45,382 bases of DNA from Pseudomonadota bacterium (GTDB lineage: Bacteria > Pseudomonadota > Alphaproteobacteria > Rhodobacterales > Rhodobacteraceae), in the NCBI GenBank assembly GCA_021779835.1, contig JAJXZX010000024.1, positions 1 through 45,382 on the forward strand, read 5' to 3'. A model generated the notes under the pieces. The model did no database searches, was not told where the DNA came from, and saw only the letters and a list, made by a program, of their open reading frames with translations. This document shows positions 34,494 to 43,016 of this stretch, one piece after another; positions within the stretch are counted from its first letter, which is position 1; every line of letters starts with the position of its first letter. The translations under genes were made by a program, and so were the position numbers.

Positions 34494-35822
34494 CTATTTG
34501 TCGATGGGAAGCCCGCTCGGCACCGATTTCGGCACGCCAAGACGGCCTGCCAGCGCGGTGGGATCCTTCAGCGCGTCCAGAAACGCCATGAGTTGCGTCA
34601 CGTCGGTGTCGCTAAGTGTGACTGGCGGCGTCTTGACGGCATCAAGAATGGCGGCCCGCTCTTTCGGGTCATTCCAGATCGCCCAATCCGGTTTGGTGGG
34701 GGTGTAGGTCGGGAACAGCGCGTGCTCGACATAGGTCTTTGCACCGGCCTTTGGGTCGGCATGGTAGCGAATGAAGGCAGGCAAATCGGTGTGTGCGCCG
34801 TCGTGCCCCCAAGGCCCGGTTTCGGTGACATTGCGCAAGCTGGGGGTGCGGAAGGCGTATATATCCTCTGCCTTTCCGGTCACGCGATAGCGGCCGATGT
34901 CGCGCTGATTGGTCTCGAATCGTTCGACCCTGCCGGGGCCAAGCTGCGGCTCGCCCATGGCGTGGAATTGATTGTCGGTCTGGAACGGACCGGAATGGCA
35001 GACGCTGCATCCGGCGCTGCCATAGAACAATGCCATCCCTGCCGTGGCGTCCGCGGGTAGCACCCCCTGATGGCGCAGGTATTTGTCAAAGGGGCTATCG
35101 TCAGAGCGCCATTCATAGGCAACAAAGGCGGCAATCGCATTGGACACATCGGTAAACGCGATCGGGCGCCCCGCACCGATGTCAGGATAGATCTTGTCGA
35201 ACATCGTCTTGTAGGCCGGGATTGCCGCAACCCGCTTTGCCACCACATCCCAAGCGCCGCCTGTGCCGGTCAACTGCCCCTCGCGCACGAGTTTGGACAC
35301 ATCATTCTCGCTGGCGTTGCCAGCCATTTCATCCTGCGCAAGCACGGGAAACATCGCTTGCGCCGAAAGAACAGAGGCGAACCCACGGACCATTTCATCC
35401 TCTAGCGGCGTGCGCAAACCGGACGGGCGCGCAGGATCGGCCTCGATCCGGCCGTCATCGAACAGTTTGGTAAAGCTTTTGGCGCCGAGGTTGAAAAGAC
35501 TGGGCGCATTGCGCCCGACGCGCAGTTGCGGGATATCCTTCGGGTCGGGATGGCGGGCCGGCCCAAGACCGATGCCGCCTTCGCCAATATCCAGCGAGAC
35601 GCCGTCACTGGTAGCAAATTTCGGGTTATGACAGGTCGCGCAGGCAATATTGCGATTCCCCGAAATGATCGGGTCGTAGTAGAGCAGCTGGCCAAGGCGC
35701 GCCTCGTCCATGTTAATCGGCGAATAGTCGCTGTCTGCCACTGGAGCGGGGACCTCAGCGTGGGCTGCGCCACACATGAAAACGACGGCCACCAGCGGTG
35801 TGAGACGTTGCAACTGCACCAT
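34494..35822 (-). CDS. Di-heme cytochrome c peroxidase / MauG-family protein
   Basis: A 442-residue exported protein with signal peptide MVQLQRLTPLVAVVFMCGAAHA. Two c-type heme sites are present, CATCH (61-65) and CSVCH (272-276). The family motif around NAPSLFNLG, the segment FDDGR, and the C-terminal FRTPSLRNVTETGPWGHDGAHTDLPAFIRYHA are also seen. In classical CcpA proteins the equivalent of FDDGR usually reads FWDGR; here Trp is replaced by Asp. Members either reduce peroxide with electrons from cytochromes or, as in MauG and MbnH, modify residues of partner proteins. A ribosome site GGGGAGG precedes the ATG. The gene is convergent with the CRTAC1-family gene and divergent from tamA. Confidence 0.9.
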   Translation of the reverse strand: MVQLQRLTPLVAVVFMCGAAHAEVPAPVADSDYSPINMDEARLGQLLYYDPIISGNRNIACATCHNPKFATSDGVSLDIGEGGIGLGPARHPDPKDIPQLRVGRNAPSLFNLGAKSFTKLFDDGRIEADPARPSGLRTPLEDEMVRGFASVLSAQAMFPVLAQDEMAGNASENDVSKLVREGQLTGTGGAWDVVAKRVAAIPAYKTMFDKIYPDIGAGRPIAFTDVSNAIAAFVAYEWRSDDSPFDKYLRHQGVLPADATAGMALFYGSAGCSVCHSGPFQTDNQFHAMGEPQLGPGRVERFETNQRDIGRYRVTGKAEDIYAFRTPSLRNVTETGPWGHDGAHTDLPAFIRYHADPKAGAKTYVEHALFPTYTPTKPDWAIWNDPKERAAILDAVKTPPVTLSDTDVTQLMAFLDALKDPTALAGRLGVPKSVPSGLPIDK

Positions 35823-35944
35823 AAAACCCTCCCCAGATTTTGGGATACTGAACCACGCGGGCGGCCTCTGTGAAAGGGGCAATTCGCTGGCCCCCCCTCA
35901 CTAAATCTTGCGCCTGTGAACCACCGCTCGACGGAGCGCGGATT

Positions 35945-35950
35945 TATAAT
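35945..35950 (+). promoter_or_regulatory. Possible -10 element for tamA-tamB
   Basis: A perfect TATAAT sits 78 bases before the tamA start in the 205-base gap between the divergent peroxidase and tamA genes. No convincing -35 is found 17 bases upstream. A small hairpin (CGCTC-GACG-GAGCG) lies just ahead of it. Confidence 0.25.
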
Positions 35951-36027
35951 GCCCGGATATGGGCGGGCGCATTGCAGGCGGGCGAACTGCGTGCAAAAGT
36001 CAGTGAAGCGATTACGAGGAGTAAACC

Positions 36028-37839
36028 GTGAGCCGGAATGGCGCTCAAATGGCGAGGAAGGGCTTGTATCCAACAAGCCTTGCGTGCGCATTTTTGGCGG
36101 CGTCTTCCGTAATCGTTCAGGCGCAGACGCGGCTCGACTTCGAGGCGCCCGGGGCAAGCAAGGAACTGATGGCCGCATTGAAGGGCGCGTCGCTGCTGCA
36201 AGCGGCACCGCCGGACGCGCAGGCGCAGGATCTGTTCGCCTCGGCGCGCGCAGACTATGCAAAGCTCATCGGTGCCCTCTATGGCGCGGGCTACTACGCC
36301 CCGGTCATCCATATTTTAGTCGATGGCAAAGAAGCCGCAACAATCCCACCCCTGGATGCGCCAACAAAGATAACCACGATCGTCGAGCGGATCACGCCCG
36401 GACCCATATTCAATTTTTCCGCCGCGGATATTGCGCCGATCGCCGAAGGGACGTCCCTGCCTGTCGGCTTTCACGTCGGTCAGCCAGCGCTAAGCGGTGT
36501 CATGCAGGATGCTGTTACCACCGCAATTTCGCGTTGGCGCACTGATGGCCATGCCAAAGCTGCGGTGTCGGGTCAGAAAATTATTGCCTACCACGCGACA
36601 GCAACGCTCGACGCGCGGTTTGCGATAGCGCCCGGCCCGGCTGTCACCTTCGGAAAATTAGTGATCGACGGAAAGTCTGCAGTGCGAGACGCGCGGATTC
36701 GCGCCATTGCAGGCTTTCCCAGCGGCGCGCCCTTCGACCCGGCTGCGCTTGAAAAATCTGCCAACCGGCTTCGGCGGACGGGTGCCTTCAGTTCGGTTTC
36801 ATTTACCGAGGCAAGCAAACTGGGCGCTGGAAATACGCTGGATGTCACCGCCACATTGGCAGATCAAAAGCCACACCGGATCGGCTTTGGCGCCGAGATT
36901 TCGAATTCGCAAGGGCTGCTTCTATCGACCTATTGGCTACATCGGAATCTGTTTGGGGGCGGCGAAAAGCTGCGCCTCGATGCTGAAGTTGATGGGATTG
37001 GTGCGCAATCGCAAGGGCTTGGCTACAAGCTGTCCGCCAGACTGGATCGCCCCGCTACCTTTAGCCCGGATATATCGCTTTACCTGCTTGGGCTGGTTCA
37101 ACGCGAAAACCTGACCGACTATCGGGCCGACAAGGTGTCGTTAGCGATTGGCTTGTCCCGTATCTATTCAGACCACCTCACCGCGAAGGTCGGCTTTGGA
37201 TATGATGCCGAGCGGGTAACAGATATCACCGGCGCTTCGTCCTACCAGGATTTCAACCTGCCTCTGGGCATCACGTTTGACAGCCGTGACAAGCCGCTTG
37301 ACGCGCACAAGGGCCGCTATCTTGATGCGGGGCTCATGCCATTTATCGGCCTGCACGGCACCGGATCTGGCGCCAAGTTCACACTCGATGCGCGCGGGTA
37401 TCAGGCTGTCGGCAGCCGGATCGTGCTGGCCGGGCGGTTCCAGCTTGGCTCAATCCTCGCCGCATCGATCGCGACGACCCCGCGCGACTACCTGTTCTAC
37501 TCGGGCGGCGGCGGAACCGTGCGCGGTCAACCCTATCAATCACTGGGCGTCTATGCGATCAGCCCCACGCTCCATACCGGCGGGCGTAGTTTCATGGGCC
37601 TCTCCGGCGAGGCCCGCACCAAGGTCAGCGACACCATCGGCATCGTGGCGTTTTATGACGCGGGCTATGTTGGGGCGAACAGCACATTCGACAATACCGG
37701 CGGGTGGCATGCAGGGGCCGGGCTTGGCTTGCGCTATAACACTGGGATCGGGCCAATCCGGCTTGATGTTGGCGCACCGGTGTCAGGCCATACCGGCAAG
37801 GGGATGCAGATTTATATCGGCATTGGACAGGCCTTCTGA
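36028..37839 (+). CDS. tamA: Outer-membrane assembly protein TamA
   Basis: An Omp85-family outer-membrane barrel, partner of TamB in assembly of outer-membrane proteins and phospholipid transport. The 603 residues start with GTG behind GAGGAG (an ATG seven codons later is also possible). After a signal peptide ending near ASSVIVQAQ, POTRA domains fill about 35-270 (ITTIVERITPGPIFNFSAADI, FGKLVIDGKSAVRDARIRAIAGFPSGAPFDPAALEKSANRLRRTGAFSSVSF). The C-terminal beta-barrel follows (GFGAEISNSQGLLLSTYWLHRNLFGGGEKLRLDAEV...) with the Omp85 GGxxxxRG-like stretch GGGGTVRGQPYQSLG. It ends in the usual terminal Phe (IYIGIGQAF). tamB overlaps by one base. Confidence 0.93.
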   Translation: MSRNGAQMARKGLYPTSLACAFLAASSVIVQAQTRLDFEAPGASKELMAALKGASLLQAAPPDAQAQDLFASARADYAKLIGALYGAGYYAPVIHILVDGKEAATIPPLDAPTKITTIVERITPGPIFNFSAADIAPIAEGTSLPVGFHVGQPALSGVMQDAVTTAISRWRTDGHAKAAVSGQKIIAYHATATLDARFAIAPGPAVTFGKLVIDGKSAVRDARIRAIAGFPSGAPFDPAALEKSANRLRRTGAFSSVSFTEASKLGAGNTLDVTATLADQKPHRIGFGAEISNSQGLLLSTYWLHRNLFGGGEKLRLDAEVDGIGAQSQGLGYKLSARLDRPATFSPDISLYLLGLVQRENLTDYRADKVSLAIGLSRIYSDHLTAKVGFGYDAERVTDITGASSYQDFNLPLGITFDSRDKPLDAHKGRYLDAGLMPFIGLHGTGSGAKFTLDARGYQAVGSRIVLAGRFQLGSILAASIATTPRDYLFYSGGGGTVRGQPYQSLGVYAISPTLHTGGRSFMGLSGEARTKVSDTIGIVAFYDAGYVGANSTFDNTGGWHAGAGLGLRYNTGIGPIRLDVGAPVSGHTGKGMQIYIGIGQAF

Positions 37840-40800
37840 TGCGCGTGTTGATCTTCATTCTGATGTTTTTGCCCTCCCTCGCCCTGGCTCAGGACAAAGG
37901 GTTCGTCGCCTCCACGCTGGAGCAAAACCTTTCAGGGCCCGGTCGCACCGTGACGATCGATGGATTTCAGGGTGCCTTGTCGTCGAAGGCAACCATTAGC
38001 AAACTGACAGTTGCCGACGACCAAGGAGTTTGGCTGACGCTGAAAGGCGTGGTTCTGGATTGGAGCCGGGCCGCGCTGTTGAGTGGCAAGGTCGAGGTCA
38101 ACACCCTGTCTGCCGACGATATTATCGTCGCCCGTATGCCCGCCAGCCCGCCCCCCGCCGCGCCATCTGCGGCGGCAAGCGGCTTCAGTTTGCCGGATCT
38201 GCCGGTCTCGATTCAGATCGGCAACATCACCGCAAAACGGGTCGAGCTTGGGGCGCCCTTGCTGGGCACAGCGGCGGTCGTCGAGGTTCAGGGCAACATG
38301 AACCTGGCGAATGGTGAGGGCGCGGCCAAGTTGGCCATTACCCGCATCGACGGAACAAAAGGCCATTTCAGCCTTGACGCGAGCTATGCCAATGCCTCGC
38401 GACAGCTTGCGGTCGATGTGGAAACGCAGGAAGCCGCTGGTGGCATTCTGACGAGTCTGATCGGACTGCCTGGCGCGCCTGCATTGTCGCTATCCATTAA
38501 AGGGGCCGGCCCGATCGATGCCTTCACCGCCGACATCCATCTTGCGACAGATGGCCAGGATCGGTTGAGCGGCACGGTTAAGCTGGCAAGCGAGGCGGCG
38601 AAAGCGGGTGACACCGCCCCCCCGACGCGGCGGTTCAGCGCCAACCTATCGGGCGACATCGCCCCCTTGTTCGCCCCGACCTACCGCGACTTCTTTGGCA
38701 CCAATATCCAGCTTGCGGTCGAAGGTGCGCGCCTTGGCTCTGGCGAGATGGATTTGTCGAAACTTGAACTGACGAGCCGACAGATCGCCCTGAACGGCCA
38801 GATCCGGGTGGCCGCCGACGGCTTGCCACAGTTTCTCGACATCAACGGACAGATTTCATCGACGGATGGAAGCCCGGTTCGGCTGCCCCTGCCGGGGACG
38901 CCAACCGAAATCCGCAAAGCCAGTCTGCGGCTGAACTATGATGCGACAAAAGGCGATGGCTGGACGGGCGCAATCGATATTGCGGCGCTGCAACGCCCGA
39001 CGCTGAACATCGCGACGCTTTCCCTTGCCGGGACCGGGCATATCACACATGGCGCAGGTGCCTCGGTCGGTAAAGTTGACGGCGATGTCACGTTTGCTGG
39101 CGACGGCGTTGCTCCAACCGATACCGCCATGGCGGAGGCGCTTGGCTCTGCCATCACTGGCGCCATCACCTTCGCTTGGCAAAGCGGGCAACCTCTGTCG
39201 CTTCCCAAAGTCGTCCTAAACGGCAACGGCTACCGACTTGACGCCAATGGCACCGTCGATGGGCTGAGCAGCGCCGCGACCGTCACCGGTCAGGCAACGG
39301 CGACGTTTGACGACCTTTCGCGGTTTTCCGCTGTTGCAAAACGGCCACTGGCCGGGCGTGGCGCCGTTTCCTTGACGGGGACTGCCGCGTTGCTGGCGGG
39401 AAGCTTTGACCTTGATGCGACGGTCGACGGCCAAAACCTAAAGGCGGGGCAGGCAGAGCTGGATGCCATGCTGCAAGGCAAAAGCCATGTGCATCTATCC
39501 GCGCGCCGCGACGATGCGGGAACGACCCTGCGCGACTTGTCGGTTACCGCATCGACCCTGACGGCAAAGGCCTCGGGCGTGATCAATGCGGGGGCTTCCG
39601 ATCTGACCGGGTCACTTGATCTCAGCAACTTGGCGTCGTTGGGGCCGCGCTATGGTGGCGCGATGTCCGCGTCGCTCAAGTATGTCGAAACGGCAGGCAC
39701 GGGGCACCTTTCGGTCGATGCCCGTGCGACGGATCTGGTGATCGGGCAGCCGGAAGCCGACAAACTTCTGCACGGCACCACCACGCTGACGGCGGCCGCG
39801 TCGCGGGATGGCTCGACGATGCACATTGACGCGCTCGACCTCAAGAACCCGCAGGTATCGGCCAAGGCGGCGGCAACAATCGCCAATGGCCTTCGCCAAA
39901 TTGCGGTGAATGCGCGGCTGGCCGATCTATCGCTGGTGGCACCTGGCTTCCCCGGTCCGCTGACGCTGACTGGAACTGCGATTGAGAAATCGGCGGGCTA
40001 CACCCTGGACCTTAAGGCGAACGGCCCCGCCGCGCTGCAATCAACGGTAAGCGGAACCGTTGCATCCGACCTATCCTCGGCAAAGCTGGCAATTCGTGGC
40101 GGCGTTGACAGCGGCATTGTCAACGGGGTGATCCAGCCGCGCTCGATCAAGGGACCGGTCACCTACGACCTTCGCCTCACTGGCGCGCCAACTCTCGGTA
40201 ATCTTGCGGGGACCATAAAGCTCGGGCCTGCCCGTCTGACATCCCCGGTTCTGGGCCTCTCGGCTGATGGTGTGGCGATGACCGCCACCATCGGCAGCGG
40301 GCGCGCCCAGCTTTCGGGGCGTGCGACCGTCGGTGGCGGCAGCGTGTCAATTGACGGCCCCGTCACGATGAGTGCCCCGTTTGACGCAAATCTTGCCGTC
40401 AAGTTGCGCGACGTCCTGTTCAAAAACCCCGACCTGTTTTCCACCCGGGCAAGCGGAGCAATTACTGTTGCGGGCCCGCTGACTGGTGGCGGCACGATCA
40501 GCGGCGCCCTCACGCTTGGCGCGACCGAATTGCAGGTTCCATCGACGGGGATGGCTGGCAGCGCGCCGATCCCCGACGTGACACATATCGGAGAAACTGC
40601 GGCCACGCGCGCCACGCGGCAATATGCCGGACTGGTCAAATCTAGCGCCACCGTCGCGCAAAGCCGGGCAAAGCCCTTTGCGATCGACCTGACAATTTCA
40701 GCCCCAAATCAGGTGTTTGTGCGTGGGCGCGGGCTGGATGCAGAGCTTGGCGGCTCGGTGAAACTTGGCGGCACAACCGAAAACATCATCCCAAGTGGTG

Positions 40801-41369
40801 GTTTCGATCTGCTGCGCGGCAGGCTCGACATTCTGGGAAAGCGGTTTGACCTGACGCAGGCCAGCCTTCAATTGCAGGGACGCTTTGTCCCCTATGTTCA
40901 GGTCTCTGCCTCGACGGTCAACGACGGCATTACCTCTATGATCAGCATCGAAGGGGACGCCAGCGATCCGAAGATCACCTTCGCATCAACGCCGCCCTTG
41001 CCCCAGGAAGAGGTGTTGTCACAACTGCTGTTCGGCCATTCCCTCGCCTCTATCTCTGCGTTTCAGGCCGCCCAACTTGCGTCCGCTGTGGCGACGCTGG
41101 CCGGGAAAGGCGGAGAAGGCATCGTTGGCCGTTTGCGCAAGGGGTTCGGGCTCGACAACTTCGACGTGACAACAGATGCGACGGGTGGGACTGCGGTTAA
41201 AGCGGGCAAATATCTTGCGCGGAACGTCTATTCTGAAGTGACCGTCGGCGCAGATGGCTCGTCTGAAATTGACCTCAACCTCAACATCTCAAAGTCTGTG
41301 ACCCTCAAAGGCAAGGCTTCCTCGACCAACGGCCCCGCCATCGGCATCTATTACGAACGGGACTACTGA
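37839..41369 (+). CDS. tamB: Translocation and assembly module protein TamB
   Basis: An inner-membrane-anchored AsmA-like giant that spans the periplasm to TamA; known members carry phospholipids or help insert barrel proteins. The 1,176 residues begin with a signal/anchor (MRVLIFILMFLPSLALA), continue in a long repetitive beta-taco region, and end in the conserved DUF490 C-terminus (GGFDLLRGRLDILGKRFDLTQASLQLQGRFVPYVQVSAS, PPLPQEEVLSQLLFGHSLASISAFQAAQLA, GIVGRLRKGFGLDNFDV, terminating in YYERDY). It overlaps tamA by one base (TGATG), a textbook operon. The end overlaps the convergent YihY gene by seven bases. Confidence 0.94.
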   Translation: MRVLIFILMFLPSLALAQDKGFVASTLEQNLSGPGRTVTIDGFQGALSSKATISKLTVADDQGVWLTLKGVVLDWSRAALLSGKVEVNTLSADDIIVARMPASPPPAAPSAAASGFSLPDLPVSIQIGNITAKRVELGAPLLGTAAVVEVQGNMNLANGEGAAKLAITRIDGTKGHFSLDASYANASRQLAVDVETQEAAGGILTSLIGLPGAPALSLSIKGAGPIDAFTADIHLATDGQDRLSGTVKLASEAAKAGDTAPPTRRFSANLSGDIAPLFAPTYRDFFGTNIQLAVEGARLGSGEMDLSKLELTSRQIALNGQIRVAADGLPQFLDINGQISSTDGSPVRLPLPGTPTEIRKASLRLNYDATKGDGWTGAIDIAALQRPTLNIATLSLAGTGHITHGAGASVGKVDGDVTFAGDGVAPTDTAMAEALGSAITGAITFAWQSGQPLSLPKVVLNGNGYRLDANGTVDGLSSAATVTGQATATFDDLSRFSAVAKRPLAGRGAVSLTGTAALLAGSFDLDATVDGQNLKAGQAELDAMLQGKSHVHLSARRDDAGTTLRDLSVTASTLTAKASGVINAGASDLTGSLDLSNLASLGPRYGGAMSASLKYVETAGTGHLSVDARATDLVIGQPEADKLLHGTTTLTAAASRDGSTMHIDALDLKNPQVSAKAAATIANGLRQIAVNARLADLSLVAPGFPGPLTLTGTAIEKSAGYTLDLKANGPAALQSTVSGTVASDLSSAKLAIRGGVDSGIVNGVIQPRSIKGPVTYDLRLTGAPTLGNLAGTIKLGPARLTSPVLGLSADGVAMTATIGSGRAQLSGRATVGGGSVSIDGPVTMSAPFDANLAVKLRDVLFKNPDLFSTRASGAITVAGPLTGGGTISGALTLGATELQVPSTGMAGSAPIPDVTHIGETAATRATRQYAGLVKSSATVAQSRAKPFAIDLTISAPNQVFVRGRGLDAELGGSVKLGGTTENIIPSGGFDLLRGRLDILGKRFDLTQASLQLQGRFVPYVQVSASTVNDGITSMISIEGDASDPKITFASTPPLPQEEVLSQLLFGHSLASISAFQAAQLASAVATLAGKGGEGIVGRLRKGFGLDNFDVTTDATGGTAVKAGKYLARNVYSEVTVGADGSSEIDLNLNISKSVTLKGKASSTNGPAIGIYYERDY

Positions 41370-42178
41370 ACCTTACGGTGGCGTTCCAGCTCGGCATTCA
41401 GCGCGCCACCGAGAAGGATCACATAGGCGCTGATATAGAACCACATGAGCAGGGCGATCACGGCGCCAATCGATCCGTACACGCGGTTATAGCTGGAAAA
41501 GTTGGCGATGTAGTAAGAGAAACCGATCGACGCAGCCGCCCATAACGTAACGGCAAGCAGCAACCCCGGAGAGAACCAAGCCGAACGCACGTCGCTTCGA
41601 TTTGGGCCGTACCGATAGGCGAGCCCGACGCCAAACAGGACAACCGCCACCGAAATCGCCCATTTTGCCGTGCCCAGTGCCAAGGCGTAAAATGGGCCAA
41701 GCGGTATGATTGCTAGCAAGATTGGCATGAAGATCGCGGCACTCAGGGCAACGAGGGCAACACCGACAAGGACAAGGGTCAGAAGCGCCGAGGCCGCATA
41801 ATGCCAGACGCCGCTACGATTATCTGCACGGTGAGTGGCGTTAAGCCCCTCCATCAAGGCCGCAATGCCAGCGCGCGCCGACCACAATGCAGCACCGGTG
41901 GAAATGACCGAGGTCCAGCCAAGTGTGGACACGTTTGCCGCCACAAGGGCGCGAACCTGAGCATTAAGGATCTCGAACGCATCGGCGGGAATGAAGTCAG
42001 CCAACAGCTGAACCTGTCCCAAAATCAGGCTCGGATCAGCAAAATACCCAAACAAAGAAATAATCGCAGCAACCGCCGGAAAAACTGCAAGCATAGAGAA
42101 GAATGCGACGCCGGCAGAGATCAAACCGAGCTTGCTTTCAGCGACGATCTCGGCGACGCCTTTAATCGTATCGATCAA
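41363..42178 (-). CDS. YihY/BrkB-family inner-membrane protein
   Basis: A membrane protein of at least 271 residues with six predicted helices (LGLISAGVAFFSMLAVFPAVAAIISLFGYF, SALLTLVLVGVALVALSAAIF, AVTLWAAASIGFSYYIANF, VYGSIGAVIALLMWFYISAYVILLGGALNAELERHR). The family was once called ribonuclease BN, but that was a mis-assignment and the real role is unclear. The start is uncertain. The frame's usual start is TTG at 42178, but homology-like residues (LTQWLKFL) continue upstream to an in-frame CTG at 42199 that has GGGAG eight bases before it. It lies convergent with tamB. Confidence 0.9.
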   Translation of the reverse strand: MIDTIKGVAEIVAESKLGLISAGVAFFSMLAVFPAVAAIISLFGYFADPSLILGQVQLLADFIPADAFEILNAQVRALVAANVSTLGWTSVISTGAALWSARAGIAALMEGLNATHRADNRSGVWHYAASALLTLVLVGVALVALSAAIFMPILLAIIPLGPFYALALGTAKWAISVAVVLFGVGLAYRYGPNRSDVRSAWFSPGLLLAVTLWAAASIGFSYYIANFSSYNRVYGSIGAVIALLMWFYISAYVILLGGALNAELERHRKVQ

Positions 42179-42325
42179 GAATTTTAGCCACTGGGTCAGG
42201 CGACATACTCCCGGAAACCCCGATTTGGGCTACTCTGGTTTTGCACCAACCCGACCGGAGATTCAATTGGCACCAAGCGAAGCGTGCCAGACGAGCAGCC
42301 TTCGGTCAGCTCTATCGCCTTGAAT

Positions 42326-42346
42326 GCCCTGCCAGCACGGCAGGGC
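42326..42346 (-). terminator. Hairpin after the YjbF-like gene
   Basis: GCCCTGCC (42326-42333) and GGCAGGGC (42339-42346) form a perfect 8-base stem with a 5-base loop, four bases after the stop of the lipoprotein gene. No strong U-run follows. It probably ends or protects the yjbH-yjbF-like transcript. The rest of the gap to the YihY start shows nothing further. Confidence 0.6.
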
Positions 42347-42350
42347 CAAA

Positions 42351-43016
42351 CTACTCCGTCAGGTTCTCGATCACGGCATATCCCAGGGTTTTCCCCAGCC
42401 ATTGCTTGGACTTACGCATGACGTGGTTTGGCCCGATCCAATAGTCATTGGTAAACGTCGGCGCATCGCCGGAACAGGTTTCGGCAACATGATGCACGGT
42501 ATAGCGCAGTTCCACCACATCGATTGACTCGGCCCCAAGGTCCTGAAGTTGGCAGGTGAAGGTCAGCGCGACCGATTGATCCAGACCGTTCAGATAATAG
42601 TAACGGCGCTCAACCGTGCCCGAGCCCGCTTCCAATTGGGCCAGCGACGGCACCGCAGCAGACATCAGATCCGAACCCGCGCCGCGGGTGGCGACGACAA
42701 CGCCGCTGCGCAGGCTGACCGTCGAGCCGTCAGCCGCCCGCCAGGTCACCACATCGCCGTTGTATCCATCGATCGCCATCGCAAGGCGCGCCTTGCGGCT
42801 CGGCAAACCGAACATAAGGATCGGCGCCTTGATCGCGCGGATCTTCGCGCGCGTCACGACGACAGGTTGCGCCGGCCCCTTGGTTGACTTGAAGACTGCG
42901 CCAACGCTCTGCCCGACCGTTGCGGTCAAGCCACTTTGGGCCGGATCATTCCCACAACTGGCCAAACTGACGGCCACCGCAGCGATCACGCCCATACGAA
43001 GCAATACGCCGCTCAT
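42351..43016 (-). CDS. YjbF/GfcB-family lipoprotein (exopolysaccharide-linked)
   Basis: A 221-residue lipoprotein: signal MSGVLLRMGVIAAVAVSLASC with lipobox LASC, so the mature protein begins at Cys21 and would be fixed to a membrane by lipid. The mature part has the YjbF/GfcB pattern: VTRAKIRAIKAPILMFGLPSRKARLAMAIDGYNGDVVTWRAADGSTVSLRSGVVVATRGAGSDLMSA and a C-terminal WIGPNHVMRKSKQWLGKTLGYAVIENL. In E. coli, yjbEFGH and gfc genes serve exopolysaccharide or capsule production. The ATG overlaps the stop of the YjbH-like gene by four bases (ATGA), which marks a coupled operon. Confidence 0.88.
   Translation of the reverse strand: MSGVLLRMGVIAAVAVSLASCGNDPAQSGLTATVGQSVGAVFKSTKGPAQPVVVTRAKIRAIKAPILMFGLPSRKARLAMAIDGYNGDVVTWRAADGSTVSLRSGVVVATRGAGSDLMSAAVPSLAQLEAGSGTVERRYYYLNGLDQSVALTFTCQLQDLGAESIDVVELRYTVHHVAETCSGDAPTFTNDYWIGPNHVMRKSKQWLGKTLGYAVIENLTE

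Noticed and set aside
34494..35822. Interpreting the di-heme protein and the CRTAC1 protein as an MbnH-MbnP pair
   Set aside because: The partner has FG-GAP/ASPIC repeats rather than an MbnP-like sequence and no methanobactin genes are near; only a loose analogy remains.
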